A stretch of DNA of 44,318 nt, from NCBI GenBank assembly GCA_945874125.1, contig CAMCFB010000006.1:1-44318 (forward strand), read 5' to 3'. A model generated the notes under the pieces. It searched no databases, had not been told where the DNA came from, and saw only the letters and a list, made by a program, of their open reading frames with translations. The position numbers were made by a program, and so were the translations under genes. Each line of letters opens with the position of its first letter. Positions within the stretch are counted from its first letter, which is position 1. Below, one piece after another: positions 7,694 through 17,386 of the stretch. This stretch comes from Verrucomicrobia subdivision 6 bacterium. Its GTDB lineage: Bacteria; Verrucomicrobiota; Verrucomicrobiia; Methylacidiphilales; Verrucolacustridaceae.

Positions 7694-8836
7694 TCAGACA
7701 GGAATGGCCGCTTCGGTCTGCGGATCAAAGAAAACCGCGCGGGAAAGGTCGGGTCCCAGATTTAACTTTTTGCCCTCCAGATCCATAAATTCGATCTGGG
7801 TAGTCCGGCAAATACAGGTGTGGCCCCCAGTTCGGAGGTAAACAAAAGTTTCCGCACCCATTGGTTCCACCACTTCAACGGTGGCTTCGAGGGTGACTCC
7901 TGAGGTCAGCGAATTGGGCTGCAGATGCTCCGGCCGGAGTCCCAGGATCAACTCCCGATCCTGCCGCGAAGAAAGGCGTCGGGAAGTTTCCGCGGATAAG
8001 GCGCAACGGAAAGGGGTCTGACCTGCAGGAACCTTTTCAATAAACGCCAAGGTCCCTTGGCGGGAGGCACTCAGTGTACCCGTGAAAAAGTTCATCGGGG
8101 GACTACCGATGAATCCGGCAACAAAAAGATTCGCTGGTTGATGGTAGAGCTCCAGAGGAGCAGCGATCTGCTGCACCTTCCCATAGCGCATGACGACAAT
8201 GCGATCTGCCATGGTCATGGCCTCGGTCTGGTCATGCGTTACATAAATCATCGTGCTATTCAGTTTGCGATGAAGTTTGGATATTTCCGTCCTAGTTTCG
8301 ACCCGCATCTTGGCATCGAGATTGGAAAGGGGTTCATCAAAAAGAAAGGCCTTGGGATTACGAACAATCGCCCGGCCTAGGGCAACTCGTTGTCGCTGTC
8401 CCCCCGAAAGAGCTTTGGGCTTTCGTGCCAAGAGATTATCGGGCTCGAGTAACCCCAGAGTCTTGGCCGCAGAATCCACCCGATGACGGATTTCGTCTTT
8501 GGGGACGCCTCGTAATTCGAGCCCAAACGCCATATTCCGAAAGACAGACATATGGGGGTAGAGGGCATAGTTTTGAAAGACCATGGCAATATCGCGATCT
8601 TTCGGAGGAATCTCGTTGATTTTCTTGCCATCAATATAGATGGCTCCCCGTGTGATCTCCTCGAGCCCTGCAATCATGCGAAGAGTCGTTGTTTTTCCAC
8701 ATCCTGAGGGTCCGACAAGAACCATAAATTCCCTATCCTGAATCTCGAAATTGGCGTTATCGACTGCGACTTTTTCTGGCCGACCTTTCTCACCCGGATA
8801 AATCTTGTAGAGGTTTTCGATCAGAACTTTAGCCAT
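7694..8836 (-). CDS. Sugar ABC transporter ATPase (UgpC/MsmK/MalK type)
   Basis: A 380-residue ATP-binding subunit that powers import of a sugar or oligosaccharide. Walker A is GPSGCGKTT, the Q-loop is [13 protein letters not shown], the signature is [14 protein letters not shown], Walker B is [14 protein letters not shown] and the H-loop is [15 protein letters not shown]. From about residue 240 the C-terminal OB/TOBE-like regulatory domain follows ([20 protein letters not shown]), as in the CUT1 sugar importers. The frame extends 25 codons upstream, but the ATG at 8836 follows GGAGACCCT and starts with [13 protein letters not shown], as expected. It is the last gene of the transporter operon, 46 bases after the second permease. 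Confidence 0.95.
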   Translation of the reverse strand: MAKVLIENLYKIYPGEKGRPEKVAVDNANFEIQDREFMVLVGPSGCGKTTTLRMIAGLEEITRGAIYIDGKKINEIPPKDRDIAMVFQNYALYPHMSVFRNMAFGLELRGVPKDEIRHRVDSAAKTLGLLEPDNLLARKPKALSGGQRQRVALGRAIVRNPKAFLFDEPLSNLDAKMRVETRTEISKLHRKLNSTMIYVTHDQTEAMTMADRIVVMRYGKVQQIAAPLELYHQPANLFVAGFIGSPPMNFFTGTLSASRQGTLAFIEKVPAGQTPFRCALSAETSRRLSSRQDRELILGLRPEHLQPNSLTSGVTLEATVEVVEPMGAETFVYLRTGGHTCICRTTQIEFMDLEGKKLNLGPDLSRAVFFDPQTEAAIPV

Positions 8837-8882
8837 AGGGTCTCCAGGTTTGGTTTGAACTGAGTGGGAAAAGCTCGTGAGT

Positions 8883-9710
8883 TCATTTGAGCCCCGTGGT
8901 GGCGATTCCACGAATGAAGGTTCTCTGGGTTAGAAAGAAAAGAACCAGCACAGGAAGTAAAACAAGGGTTGAGGCAGCCATAAGATGATGCCAAGGAGTT
9001 CCGCTGATGGTTCCTTGGAGGGCCTGGAGGCCTAGGGCGAGAGTGTACTGATTTTCCCGAGCTAAAAAGATGAGGGGTCCAAGAAAGTCATTCCACGTGG
9101 CCATAAATTGGAATAGGGCCACCGTGAGAAGGGCCGGTTTGGCCAGAGGAAGAATGATCTGCCAGAAGATTCTCAATTCACTACACCCATCGATTCGTGC
9201 GGCTTCGGAGAGGTCTCTTGGAATCGTGAGAAAGAATTGGCGAAGAAGAAAGACATTGAAAGCTCCAGCCAGAAAAGCGGGAACCCATAGGGGCTGGAAG
9301 GTCCCGATCCAGCCTAGCGCTCGGAATAGTCCATAAATGGGGACCATCACTACGGGGAATGGGATCATCATGGTCGCGAGAAGAACAAAGAAAACGCCAT
9401 CCCTTCCGCGCCAGTCGAGGCGTGAAAACCCGTAGGCTACCAGGGCGCTTGAAAAGACTGTCCCCACCACATTGAGAAAAGCGAGCACGAGACTATTTCT
9501 GGTATAGAGCCAGAAGGGCCCCATCGCTTTCATGGCATCCGGGTAGTTGTGCCACTGGGGGGAGGAGGGGAGCCACTGGGGAGGAAGTTTCATTGTCTCG
9601 TTCAGGGGCTTGAGGGAGGTGGAAACCATCCAAAAGAATGGCAAAAGGAAAAGAAACCCTAGTCCAAGAAGGGCGATGATGGACAAGGTGGAGTTGAAAT
9701 TCTTTTTCAT
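8883..9710 (-). CDS. Sugar ABC transporter permease, MalG type
   Basis: A 275-residue inner-membrane permease of the CUT1 family with about six membrane segments. The first is at about 10-30 ([19 protein letters not shown]). The EAA loop that docks on the ATPase is [15 protein letters not shown] (about 175-190), followed by LPLAKPAL. The preferred start is the ATG at 9710, 26 codons inside the longest frame, because it overlaps the TGA of the upstream permease (ATGA) and has the Lys-rich N-terminus MKKNFNSTL. It pairs with the MalF-type subunit. Confidence 0.93.
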   Translation of the reverse strand: MKKNFNSTLSIIALLGLGFLFLLPFFWMVSTSLKPLNETMKLPPQWLPSSPQWHNYPDAMKAMGPFWLYTRNSLVLAFLNVVGTVFSSALVAYGFSRLDWRGRDGVFFVLLATMMIPFPVVMVPIYGLFRALGWIGTFQPLWVPAFLAGAFNVFLLRQFFLTIPRDLSEAARIDGCSELRIFWQIILPLAKPALLTVALFQFMATWNDFLGPLIFLARENQYTLALGLQALQGTISGTPWHHLMAASTLVLLPVLVLFFLTQRTFIRGIATTGLK

Positions 9711-10624
9711 TTTCCAGAGTAGTGAACTTTTCGTTCTCCATAACGGACGGTAATGAGACTGAGTCCGATAATGAGAAGAAACAGGCATAAGGCGAGGGCG
9801 GAGGCGTAGCCCATATTCCAGTAGTCAAACGCGTTCTGGTAAATGTAAGTAGCGAGAAAGAGCAGGGAACGCCCGGGGCCGTCACCGCCGTTGGTCAAGA
9901 TATAGGGAACAGCAAAGGTTTGTAGGGCTCCGATGATGCTCATCAAGACGTTAAAAAAAATCACGGGGGATAGCATTGGCAGGGTAATATGAATGAATCG
10001 TTGCCACGCACTGGTTCCGTCTAGCTCTGCCGCCTCGTACAACTCAGCCGGAACGTCTTGGAGGCCTGCCAGGTAGATGACGACGGCTTGGCCAGTTCCC
10101 CAAAGACCCGTCAGGATAAGGCCCCACAAAGCGAAATTGGGGTCATTTAACCAGTCGGGCGTCTTGAGCTGAGTGTGCAACCACAGGTTAAGGAAATCCA
10201 AAATAGGGCGAATCAGATTATTTACCAGTCCCATGGGGCCGTTAAGCATCCATTGCCATAGGATAGCGAGAGAGATTGCGGGCACGAGTGAGGGGAGAAA
10301 AAAGATGGTCCGATAGATACCCTGTCCGGCGATGGGTTGGTTCAGAAGAACAGCCAGCCCGATCGATAGAAAAGTGCTTAAGGGGATGGCGACGGCCGCG
10401 AAAACAACCGTGTTTTGCAGGGCTTTCCAGAAAACTGGGTCACGCCAAAGATCCACATAGTTCTGGGTTCCTAAAAAAACAGGCTGGGAAAGAACACTGT
10501 AGTCACAAAGCGAATACCAGACCGAGGCGAGGAGGGGATAAAGATTGAATGCCAAAAAACCTAGGATCCAAGGCGAGATGAAAGCTACCCCCATAAGTAA
10601 ACTTTTTCGCTCCCCCGCCGTCAT
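9707..10624 (-). CDS. Sugar ABC transporter permease, MalF type
   Basis: A 305-residue inner-membrane permease with about six membrane helices. The N-terminal helix is at about 10-30 (GVAFISPWILGFLAFNLYPLL) and the EAA loop is YEAAELDGTSAWQRF followed by LPMLSPVIF. A periplasmic stretch around 130-160 (ILDFLNLWLHTQLKTPDW) is typical of the family. The ATG at 10624 overlaps the stop of the binding-protein gene as ATGA and is preferred over a start seven codons upstream. The order binding protein-MalF-MalG-ATPase is that of many oligosaccharide importers. Confidence 0.93.
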   Translation of the reverse strand: MTAGERKSLLMGVAFISPWILGFLAFNLYPLLASVWYSLCDYSVLSQPVFLGTQNYVDLWRDPVFWKALQNTVVFAAVAIPLSTFLSIGLAVLLNQPIAGQGIYRTIFFLPSLVPAISLAILWQWMLNGPMGLVNNLIRPILDFLNLWLHTQLKTPDWLNDPNFALWGLILTGLWGTGQAVVIYLAGLQDVPAELYEAAELDGTSAWQRFIHITLPMLSPVIFFNVLMSIIGALQTFAVPYILTNGGDGPGRSLLFLATYIYQNAFDYWNMGYASALALCLFLLIIGLSLITVRYGERKVHYSGK

Positions 10625-12015
10625 GGGTGAATCTCCTTTTCCCAAAGGGCTACGCGAACGGGGGCCACCTTATTCCAGCGATCTACCTTTGCATCCAGGG
10701 CTTTCTGTTGGCGTGCCAACATCGTCACGCGTGCTTCATCCGCGCCCATTCGCCCCAGAAGAACAAGATTCACATAAGTGATCATATCGTTGGCATACTG
10801 CTTAAACGTGGGAAGGGAGAGGGTTGGTTGAGCTCGAGAACTGTTGGCCAGGCTTTGGAAAACTTTCAGGTAGGGGTGGGAGTGATGATTCATGAATTCA
10901 TCACTGACTTGGCGGAGCGGTGAAATCTTATGCTGACCTAGGCACAGCTTCTCCGTGTTTTTCTGTTGCGCGACAAAAGCGATAAACTGCATGGCCTCCT
11001 TGGGGTGGCGAGCGCCTGCAGGAATCACCAGAATATCGGTTTCTGCGATGGTTAATGGGGCTTCTGGATGCTCCGTCTCCTCTGGAAAGGCAGCGGCACC
11101 GTACTCAAAACCAGTGGGAGCATATTTTTTGATAAAGTTGTTCATCCAAACGCCCTGCATGATCATAGCGACTTTTCCATTAAAGAATGGATTGTCGGGT
11201 GAAGCGAAGTTTCCGAATCCACCTCGTAGTTCAAACATCGCGCCCCCCCCAAACCGCTTCGGATAGCTCTCCAGCCATGTAAAAAAGTGACGATTGGGTT
11301 GGGCATCTAAGAGGAGTTTGGTGGCCCCGTCCCAACTGGCACCTCCAAACCAGGAGGGAAAGTCGTGCATCCACCAACCCGGTTCTTGGGGCATATGGCC
11401 GATCTGGGCGAGAGATCCATCGGCGTTCTTTCGGGTGAGCTTTGCATTGAAGGTCTCCAGTTCCGCGATCGTCCGAGGCGGTTGTTCCGGATCGAGACCC
11501 GCTTCCCTAAACATCTTTTTGTTCCAATGTAGGGCTGTGACGGAGGGGGTGGAGGGCAGGGCCCAGAGAAAATTACGATAAGAGCAGAGCTTCCAGAAAA
11601 CGGGCAGATAGTCTTCTTGGCGAATGCCGGCATCCTTTGCCAAATAATCCAACGGCATGAGAGCGTTATTTTCCGCGTAGGAGGGGAGATTGATGGCCCA
11701 GAGTCCGACGATATCGGGAGGAACTCCACCCGCAGTTGCGAGCATCATCTTTTGGTCGATTCGGCTTACCGATAAAAAACGGACGAATATCTTGTCCTGT
11801 GAATTGTTAAAATCATCCACTACCCCAGCCATTGCTTCGCGCTCAAAACCCGTCCACTTTTCCCAGTATTCAAGAACCAATCGGCCCGAGATACGGGCAT
11901 CCTCTTTTGGGGTGCAGGAAGCCAGGGAAAGAAGTCCTAGCAATCCAAAAAAACGCAATAACGAGGCCAGCGTAAGCAGGAATTTCAAATGATGAGTTCT
12001 ACTTCGCTGAATCAA
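10621..12015 (-). CDS. Extracellular sugar-binding lipoprotein of an ABC importer (SBP family 1)
   Basis: A solute-binding protein of up to 464 residues. The N-terminus carries a lipoprotein signal with lipobox LASC at about residue 34, so the mature protein should be lipid-anchored outside the inner membrane. Family-1 features include LVLEYWEKWTGFE, the FNNSQDKI block, GGVPPDIVGLWA, WNKKMFREAGLDPEQPP, FFNGKVAMIMQGVWM and the C-terminal helical part. Many aromatic residues (WWMHDFPSWFGG) suit a carbohydrate ligand. The start is uncertain: a TTG at 12015 overlaps the end of the upstream TPR gene by 17 bases, and another TTG at 11988 would leave a shorter, still functional signal peptide. No ATG fits. 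Confidence 0.9.
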   Translation of the reverse strand: MIQRSRTHHLKFLLTLASLLRFFGLLGLLSLASCTPKEDARISGRLVLEYWEKWTGFEREAMAGVVDDFNNSQDKIFVRFLSVSRIDQKMMLATAGGVPPDIVGLWAINLPSYAENNALMPLDYLAKDAGIRQEDYLPVFWKLCSYRNFLWALPSTPSVTALHWNKKMFREAGLDPEQPPRTIAELETFNAKLTRKNADGSLAQIGHMPQEPGWWMHDFPSWFGGASWDGATKLLLDAQPNRHFFTWLESYPKRFGGGAMFELRGGFGNFASPDNPFFNGKVAMIMQGVWMNNFIKKYAPTGFEYGAAAFPEETEHPEAPLTIAETDILVIPAGARHPKEAMQFIAFVAQQKNTEKLCLGQHKISPLRQVSDEFMNHHSHPYLKVFQSLANSSRAQPTLSLPTFKQYANDMITYVNLVLLGRMGADEARVTMLARQQKALDAKVDRWNKVAPVRVALWEKEIHP

Positions 12016-12550
12016 AAGTCAGAGCAGTCAATCGCTCCTTGGCCGCCACTGCGGGTTGCCAGTACCAACCCTGCTTATCCCAGCATTGAGACATCGGATA
12101 CTCCTTAATGACTTTCTCATAGGCGGTGATGGCTTCGGCATTTTTTCCTTCTGCCTCGTAGACCTTTCCAAGAATAAATACGCAGGTTCCTACATCGTTG
12201 AGAGCCCAAAAATCTTTTGCAGTGTCAGGCCCAGGAACAACGGACAAGGTGGTCTGCATCTCGGATGCTTTTTCACCGAATAGACTTTGACAACGTTCGA
12301 TCTTTGCTTTTGCCGTGGTGAAATCCTTCGCCGCCAGTGCCTCCCATGCCTGCGAGGTTAGCGAGCTGGATGTGGGCGATTCCTCGGTTGTGGGAATCGG
12401 GGATTTCTGTTCCTCGTTCTCTGCCGATCCGACAAAAGCAATCAGGCACAAAAAGAGTATCGACTGAATAAGGGATTTGATTCCATGATGATGGATGGTT
12501 TCTCTATTTCGTGTCAAGCAGACGATTTCCATCATTCTTGTTATCAGCAT
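11999..12550 (-). CDS. Exported TPR-like protein heading the sugar ABC operon
   Basis: A protein of up to 183 residues. It has a hydrophobic export segment at about 27-43 (LIQSILFLCLIAFVGSA), a low-complexity Ser/Thr/Glu linker, and at least two TPR-like helical pairs (SQAWEALAAKDFTTAKAKIE and LGKVYEAEGKNAEAITAYEK). A C-terminal WYWQPAVAAKERL end follows. Its role is unknown; TPR proteins usually hold partner proteins, so a link to the binding protein or a secreted glycosidase is possible. Start choice is awkward: ATG at 12550 or 12535, or TTG near 12516, all lie inside or just beyond the start of the divergent glycosidase gene at 12495. Its stop overlaps the possible TTG start of the binding lipoprotein. 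Confidence 0.75.
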   Translation of the reverse strand: MLITRMMEIVCLTRNRETIHHHGIKSLIQSILFLCLIAFVGSAENEEQKSPIPTTEESPTSSSLTSQAWEALAAKDFTTAKAKIERCQSLFGEKASEMQTTLSVVPGPDTAKDFWALNDVGTCVFILGKVYEAEGKNAEAITAYEKVIKEYPMSQCWDKQGWYWQPAVAAKERLTALTFDSAK

Positions 12551-13802
12551 GTTAAATGAATCGACCAGGGCAGAACCAACCCAGGTTTCTTTGGTAAAGG
12601 ATTCACAAGGGATTTGGAGCTTACAGCGTGGTGGTAAACCTTTTTTAGTTCAAGGCGTAGGAGGAAGCGGGTCGATCAAACTTGCCAAAGAGGTGGGGGT
12701 GAACTCAGTCCGTACATGGGGAATCGAGCAGCTGGAATTTAAGGATTCCGAAGGGCGATCATTTATTGATCAGGCGGATCAGTTCGGCCTGACTGTATGT
12801 GTGGGAATATGGGTCAAGCATGAGCGGCACGGATTTAAGTATAGTGATCCGAAGTTTATTGCGAAGCAGCGGGAAGAAATCGTCAGCGCTGTCCGCAAAT
12901 ATAAAAATCATCCTGCCGTGCTCGTCTGGGGTTTAGGAAATGAGATGGAAAGTTATGTGGGGACGGAGGATGCGATTCGTGTTTGGAGGGAGCTTGAGGA
13001 GCTGGCCAAGCTAATTAAGCAGGAGGATCCAAACCATCCGGTGATGACCGTGATTGCGGGGGCTGACACCGGAAAAATCAAAGAGATCATGAAGTACTAT
13101 CCATCGATCGATATTTTGGGGATCAATGCCTATTTGGGGGCAGGGGGAGCCGGAGGGACTCTGAAAGGGATGGGGTGGACGAAGCCCTTCATCATGACCG
13201 AGTATGGTCCTGTAGGGCACTGGCAGACTCCCAAAACGGAATGGGGTGCAGCGATTGAGCCGACGGGTAACGAGAAGGCTGCCAACTACTACGCCACCCT
13301 TACGACCTTGATGGAAAACAAGGAAGGACTTTGCCTCGGAAGTTATGCCTTCCTTTGGGGGAACAAACAGGAGACCACATCCACTTGGTACGGGATGCTG
13401 CTTGCCACTGGTGAGAAATTGCCAGCCGTGGATGCACTTGTGCGGGGTTGGTCCGGGAAATGGCCCGCCAACCGTTGTCCGAAGGTGGAGTCGATCGAAT
13501 TCCCCGTCGCTCAAAAAAAGGGAAAGGCAGGAGAAAAAGTGAAAGCATCCGCCAAGGTGAAGGATCCGGATGGAGATTCCTTACAGTACGAATGGACTGT
13601 CATGGCCGAGAGCAAGGATTTGCGGGGCGGGGGGGATGCTGAATCGGTTCCAGCCTCCTATCCTCAAGCTGTTCAACGTGGGTCGGACAAGGATTGTTTC
13701 GTGACTCTCCCCATGGATAGGGGAGACTATCGCCTTTTTCTTGTTGTGCGGGACGGTAAAGGGGGAGCCACCACGGCAAATTCTCCTTTCGGCGTAGATT
13801 AG
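12495..13802 (+). CDS. Exported clan GH-A glycosidase with C-terminal Ig/PKD-like domain
   Basis: A 435-residue secreted glycosidase. A signal peptide covers about 1-26 (MVSLFRVKQTISIILVISML). A TIM barrel spans about 30-320, with acid/base Glu in WGLGNEME (about residue 149) and nucleophile Glu in MTEYGP (about 236), the strand-4 and strand-7 pattern of clan GH-A. SVRTWGIEQ and VKHERHGFKYSD resemble GH2-type TIM-barrel proteins lacking the GH2 sandwich domains. The barrel plus an Ig/PKD-like tail (DPDGDSLQYEWTV, about 350-435) also recalls GH158 endo-beta-1,3-glucanases. I cannot decide between these. The next gene, the phosphorylase, begins 21 bases after the stop, so the two are probably cotranscribed. 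The 5' end overlaps the divergent TPR gene. Confidence 0.82.
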   Translation: MVSLFRVKQTISIILVISMLNESTRAEPTQVSLVKDSQGIWSLQRGGKPFLVQGVGGSGSIKLAKEVGVNSVRTWGIEQLEFKDSEGRSFIDQADQFGLTVCVGIWVKHERHGFKYSDPKFIAKQREEIVSAVRKYKNHPAVLVWGLGNEMESYVGTEDAIRVWRELEELAKLIKQEDPNHPVMTVIAGADTGKIKEIMKYYPSIDILGINAYLGAGGAGGTLKGMGWTKPFIMTEYGPVGHWQTPKTEWGAAIEPTGNEKAANYYATLTTLMENKEGLCLGSYAFLWGNKQETTSTWYGMLLATGEKLPAVDALVRGWSGKWPANRCPKVESIEFPVAQKKGKAGEKVKASAKVKDPDGDSLQYEWTVMAESKDLRGGGDAESVPASYPQAVQRGSDKDCFVTLPMDRGDYRLFLVVRDGKGGATTANSPFGVD

Positions 13803-13823
13803 TTTTCAACATCGATTCATTCC

Positions 13824-16800
13824 ATGACTAAAAAACGGACACTGATCGGCGAAGTGGCCTGGCCAGAGGGCGAGGGCGAGATTACGGGCAAATTTGTTCG
13901 GCTGGAGGATGACGAGATATTTTACCAGATCAGCCATTACGACCAGATGCCACCATTCTTTATGAGTCTGGTGAGCGGTTCCGACCACTGGATATTTATA
14001 TCCAGCAACGGTGCCCTAACCGCAGGGCGGCGCGATCCCGAGCGGGCGATTTTCCCCTACTACACAGATGACAAGATTCACGACTCGCAAGATGTCACTG
14101 GAAGCAAAACGATCTTGCGCATCCGTCGCGGCATGGGCGAGTTTCTCTGGGAACCCTTCTCGCAGCGCTACGAGGGGGTCTATCCCGTCACGCGCCATCT
14201 GTATAAAAGCCTCTACGGCGACCGCCTCATCTTCGAAGAAACGAACCGCGCATTGAGGCTCCGCTTCCGTCACGGGTGGTCCTTCAGTGATAAGTATGGG
14301 TTGATTCGCGAAGCATCCTTGAAAAATATTTCACCCGAGAAGGTTACCGTGACCGTGCTGGATGGTTTACAGAACATTATGCCCTGCAGTGTAGATCAAT
14401 CCATGCAGGCTAACTTCAGTACGCTGGTCGATGCTTACCGCAAGAACGAACTGGAATCCGCCTGCGGTCTTGGGCTCTACAGCCTGAGCGCGGTCATCGT
14501 GGACAGGGCTGAACCGAGCGAGGCGCTCCAGTGTAACACGGTCTGGTCTCTCGGGCTTAAGGGTGCGGTGCGCTTAATTTCCTCACGGCAGGTGGATGCT
14601 TTTCGGCGTGGGAAGGCTCCGGTGGAAGAGACCGATGTCAGAGCGGAGCGCGGTGCCTATATCCTTGTGCAGACCATGACCCTGACCTCCAGCGAAACTG
14701 CTCGCTGGCGCTTTGCCGCAGCGGTCGAGCAGGATGCCTCCGCGGTGAGGAGCAGCATCGTCTCACTGGCCAACCCAGAAGCACTCGCCCGCGACCTTGA
14801 CGACGATCTGGCGGCGGGAAGGGACAAGCTGGAGCGCCTCGTTGCCTCGGCCGACGGATGGCAATTGACCGGAAATCCGCTGCAGGACAATCGCCATCTT
14901 TCCAACGTCCTCTTTAACATTATGCGGGGTGGGGTCTTCCTGCGAAACCACGATTTGTCGGTGGAGGATTTGCGCAAGCATGCGCGGAACATGAATCGCA
15001 ACTTGGCCACGAAGTACGAAAAGTTTTTTACTGCGTTGCCCGACACTGTGAATTATGCGGAGCTCCTTCAGGCAGCTGAGGCCGACGGCTCGGCTGACCT
15101 GCAGAGGATCTGCCTGGAATATCTGCCGCTCGGGTTCAGTCGTCGCCACGGTGACCCGAGTCGCCCATGGAACAAGTTTGCCATCATCCTGCGCAACGAC
15201 GACGGAACTGATGCCCTGTACTACGCAGGTAACTGGCGTGATATCTTCCAGAACTGGGAGGCGTTGGCCCGCAGTTTTCCGGCCTTCTTGCCTGGCATGA
15301 TCGCAAAGTTTGTCAACGCCTCGACGGTCGATGGATATAACCCTTATCGTATCACCCGCGACGGCATCGACTGGGAGACGATCGAGCCGCATGACCCGTG
15401 GTCCTACATCGGTTACTGGGGAGACCACCAGATTATCTACCTACTGAAGCTCCTTGAGGTACTAGAGGACTTTTTTCCAAGCAGACTGCAGACCATGCTC
15501 AGTCGCGATATCTTCACCTACGCGAACGTGCCTTACCGAATTCGCCCGCATAGCGAACTGCTGGCTAATCCTAAGAATACGGTGGTTTACGACAAGGCGC
15601 GGGAAGTGCTCATCGCCGAGCGTGTTGCGACAACCGGAGCAGACGGCAAGCTCGTCTGGGGTCGCGATGATCATGTCGTTACGGTAAATCTGATCGAGAA
15701 ACTCCTCGTCTCACTACTGGCGAAACTGGCCAACTATATTCCCGAAGCTGGACTGTGGCTCAACACCCAGCGCCCCGAGTGGAACGATGCCAACAACGCA
15801 TTGGTCGGTCACGGCGTTTCCGTTGTAACGCTGTGTCATCTGCGCCGATTCGTCGGCTTTCTGCACAAGCTTCTCCAGTGTCCGGGCTGTGCTGACTTCG
15901 CGATCTCGGAGGAAGTGGCTGAGTGGTTGTCCGCTACAGGTGGCGCTCTAGAAGAATCGCTACCACTCTTGGACGCTCCGTTTTCCGATCGCGATCGGAA
16001 GCGAGTCCTTGATGCACTAGGTGAGGCGGGCAGCCGCTATCGCAGTCTCGTCTATCCACAAGGTTTTTCGGGTAAAAAGAAATTGGTCATGCGCGGGAGC
16101 CTTCTCGACTTTTTCGAAAATGTCCTGCGGCATGTCGACCGGAGCATCGCCTCGAACGAGCGGGAGGATGGCCTCTACCACTCCTACAATCTCATGTCGG
16201 TAACCGCGGGTGGAGAGGGGATCGCCGTTCGACGGCTCGGTCTCATGCTGGAGGGGCAGGTGGCGATGTTAAACAGTGGTTGTCTCCCGCCCCCTGCATG
16301 CCTGCGCCTCCTCCAGGCTTTGCGCCAGAGCAAGCTCTACCGCGCCGACCAGCATGGCTACATTCTTTATCCAGACAAGGTCTTGCCGCGTTTTCTCGAG
16401 AAGAACAATATTCCGGCAAAGGCGGTCGCCTCATGCCAGCTTTTCCAGAAATTACTGGCCGATAGTAACAGACAACTCATAGGAACGGACGTCGAGGGGG
16501 GTTGCCATTTCCACGGCTCCATCCGCAATGCAGCGGACGTCCGCCGTATTCTCGCCGTCCTTGCGCAGGCTGGATATGCGGAGTTCGTCTCCCGAGATGA
16601 GGCGCGCGTGCTGGAAATCTTTGAAGAGATGTTCGACCACCAATCCTTCACGGGACGGTCTGGGACTTTTTTCGGCTACGAGGGCTTGGGCTCAATTTAC
16701 TGGCACATGGTCTCAAAGCTCCTGCTTGCCGCACAGGAAGCCTACCTGACGGCGAGGGAAGGTGGTGCTGCGCCAGAAGTGGTGGACCAACTCGCGGAGT

Positions 16801-17285
16801 GCTACGCCGACATTCGCAAAGGCATAGGTTTCAATAAGTCGCCGAAGGAATACGGTGCCTTTCCCGCCGATCCTTATTCGCACACCCCAGCTCATTCTGG
16901 TGCGCGTCAACCTGGCATGACCGGCCAGGTGAAGGAGGATATTATCTCGCGGTTTGGGGAGCTCGGAATCGAGGTTCGTGATGGTTGTCTGCATATCCGT
17001 CCCCGCCTACTACAGGATTCGGAATTCATTACCGCGCCTTCATCCTTTCGGTATATAGACACCCGCGGAGCAGTTAAGCACATGCCCGTGCCCGCCGGCG
17101 CTCTGGCCTTCACCTTCTGCCAGGTCCCTTTCTGTTATCTTCGAGGGACGGGCCAACAGGGTATTGAGATCACTCGTGCGGATGGCACCAAGAATAATAT
17201 CCAGGGCTATTTTCTGGACCAGACGCAGAGTGCGGAGATTTTCGGGCGCCAAGGCAAAATCTCTTCGGTGACTGTCGCTCTTTAA
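13824..17285 (+). CDS. Large GH94/GH149-like glycoside phosphorylase (putative beta-1,3-glucan phosphorylase)
   Basis: An 1153-residue protein without signal peptide, so cytoplasmic. The architecture fits the inverting disaccharide/oligoglucan phosphorylases related to GH94: an N-terminal beta-sandwich (about 1-310), a helical linker, a long alpha/alpha-barrel (about 350-1040) and a C-terminal beta-jelly-roll end. The segment at about 465-480 (YYAGNWRDIFQNWEAL) is the best candidate for the catalytic acid Asp, in the place of the DWND motif of GH94. It is followed by NASTVDGYNPYRITRDG and WSYIGYWGDHQIIYLLKLL. Near the C-terminus, PYSHTPAHSGARQPGMTGQ is also motif-like. Size and shape match GH149 (beta-1,3-glucan phosphorylases) better than classical GH94 of about 800 residues. 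To my eye its codon use is richer in C at third positions than its neighbours. Family-level call moderate; substrate inferred from the locus. Confidence 0.72.
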   Translation: MTKKRTLIGEVAWPEGEGEITGKFVRLEDDEIFYQISHYDQMPPFFMSLVSGSDHWIFISSNGALTAGRRDPERAIFPYYTDDKIHDSQDVTGSKTILRIRRGMGEFLWEPFSQRYEGVYPVTRHLYKSLYGDRLIFEETNRALRLRFRHGWSFSDKYGLIREASLKNISPEKVTVTVLDGLQNIMPCSVDQSMQANFSTLVDAYRKNELESACGLGLYSLSAVIVDRAEPSEALQCNTVWSLGLKGAVRLISSRQVDAFRRGKAPVEETDVRAERGAYILVQTMTLTSSETARWRFAAAVEQDASAVRSSIVSLANPEALARDLDDDLAAGRDKLERLVASADGWQLTGNPLQDNRHLSNVLFNIMRGGVFLRNHDLSVEDLRKHARNMNRNLATKYEKFFTALPDTVNYAELLQAAEADGSADLQRICLEYLPLGFSRRHGDPSRPWNKFAIILRNDDGTDALYYAGNWRDIFQNWEALARSFPAFLPGMIAKFVNASTVDGYNPYRITRDGIDWETIEPHDPWSYIGYWGDHQIIYLLKLLEVLEDFFPSRLQTMLSRDIFTYANVPYRIRPHSELLANPKNTVVYDKAREVLIAERVATTGADGKLVWGRDDHVVTVNLIEKLLVSLLAKLANYIPEAGLWLNTQRPEWNDANNALVGHGVSVVTLCHLRRFVGFLHKLLQCPGCADFAISEEVAEWLSATGGALEESLPLLDAPFSDRDRKRVLDALGEAGSRYRSLVYPQGFSGKKKLVMRGSLLDFFENVLRHVDRSIASNEREDGLYHSYNLMSVTAGGEGIAVRRLGLMLEGQVAMLNSGCLPPPACLRLLQALRQSKLYRADQHGYILYPDKVLPRFLEKNNIPAKAVASCQLFQKLLADSNRQLIGTDVEGGCHFHGSIRNAADVRRILAVLAQAGYAEFVSRDEARVLEIFEEMFDHQSFTGRSGTFFGYEGLGSIYWHMVSKLLLAAQEAYLTAREGGAAPEVVDQLAECYADIRKGIGFNKSPKEYGAFPADPYSHTPAHSGARQPGMTGQVKEDIISRFGELGIEVRDGCLHIRPRLLQDSEFITAPSSFRYIDTRGAVKHMPVPAGALAFTFCQVPFCYLRGTGQQGIEITRADGTKNNIQGYFLDQTQSAEIFGRQGKISSVTVAL

Positions 17286-17386
17286 GCCTTTTCATCGGAT
17301 GGGTCGAATCTCAGTGCCTGCTTAATTTGATCCTGTCATCAGGGGCGAAAGTATGTTTTCCGATTCTTCAGGATTAGGAATCGCTA

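Noticed and set aside
14763-15428. Minus-strand frame of about 220 codons inside the phosphorylase gene
   Set aside because: The plus-strand protein is continuous and motif-bearing here; the antisense translation has no domain.
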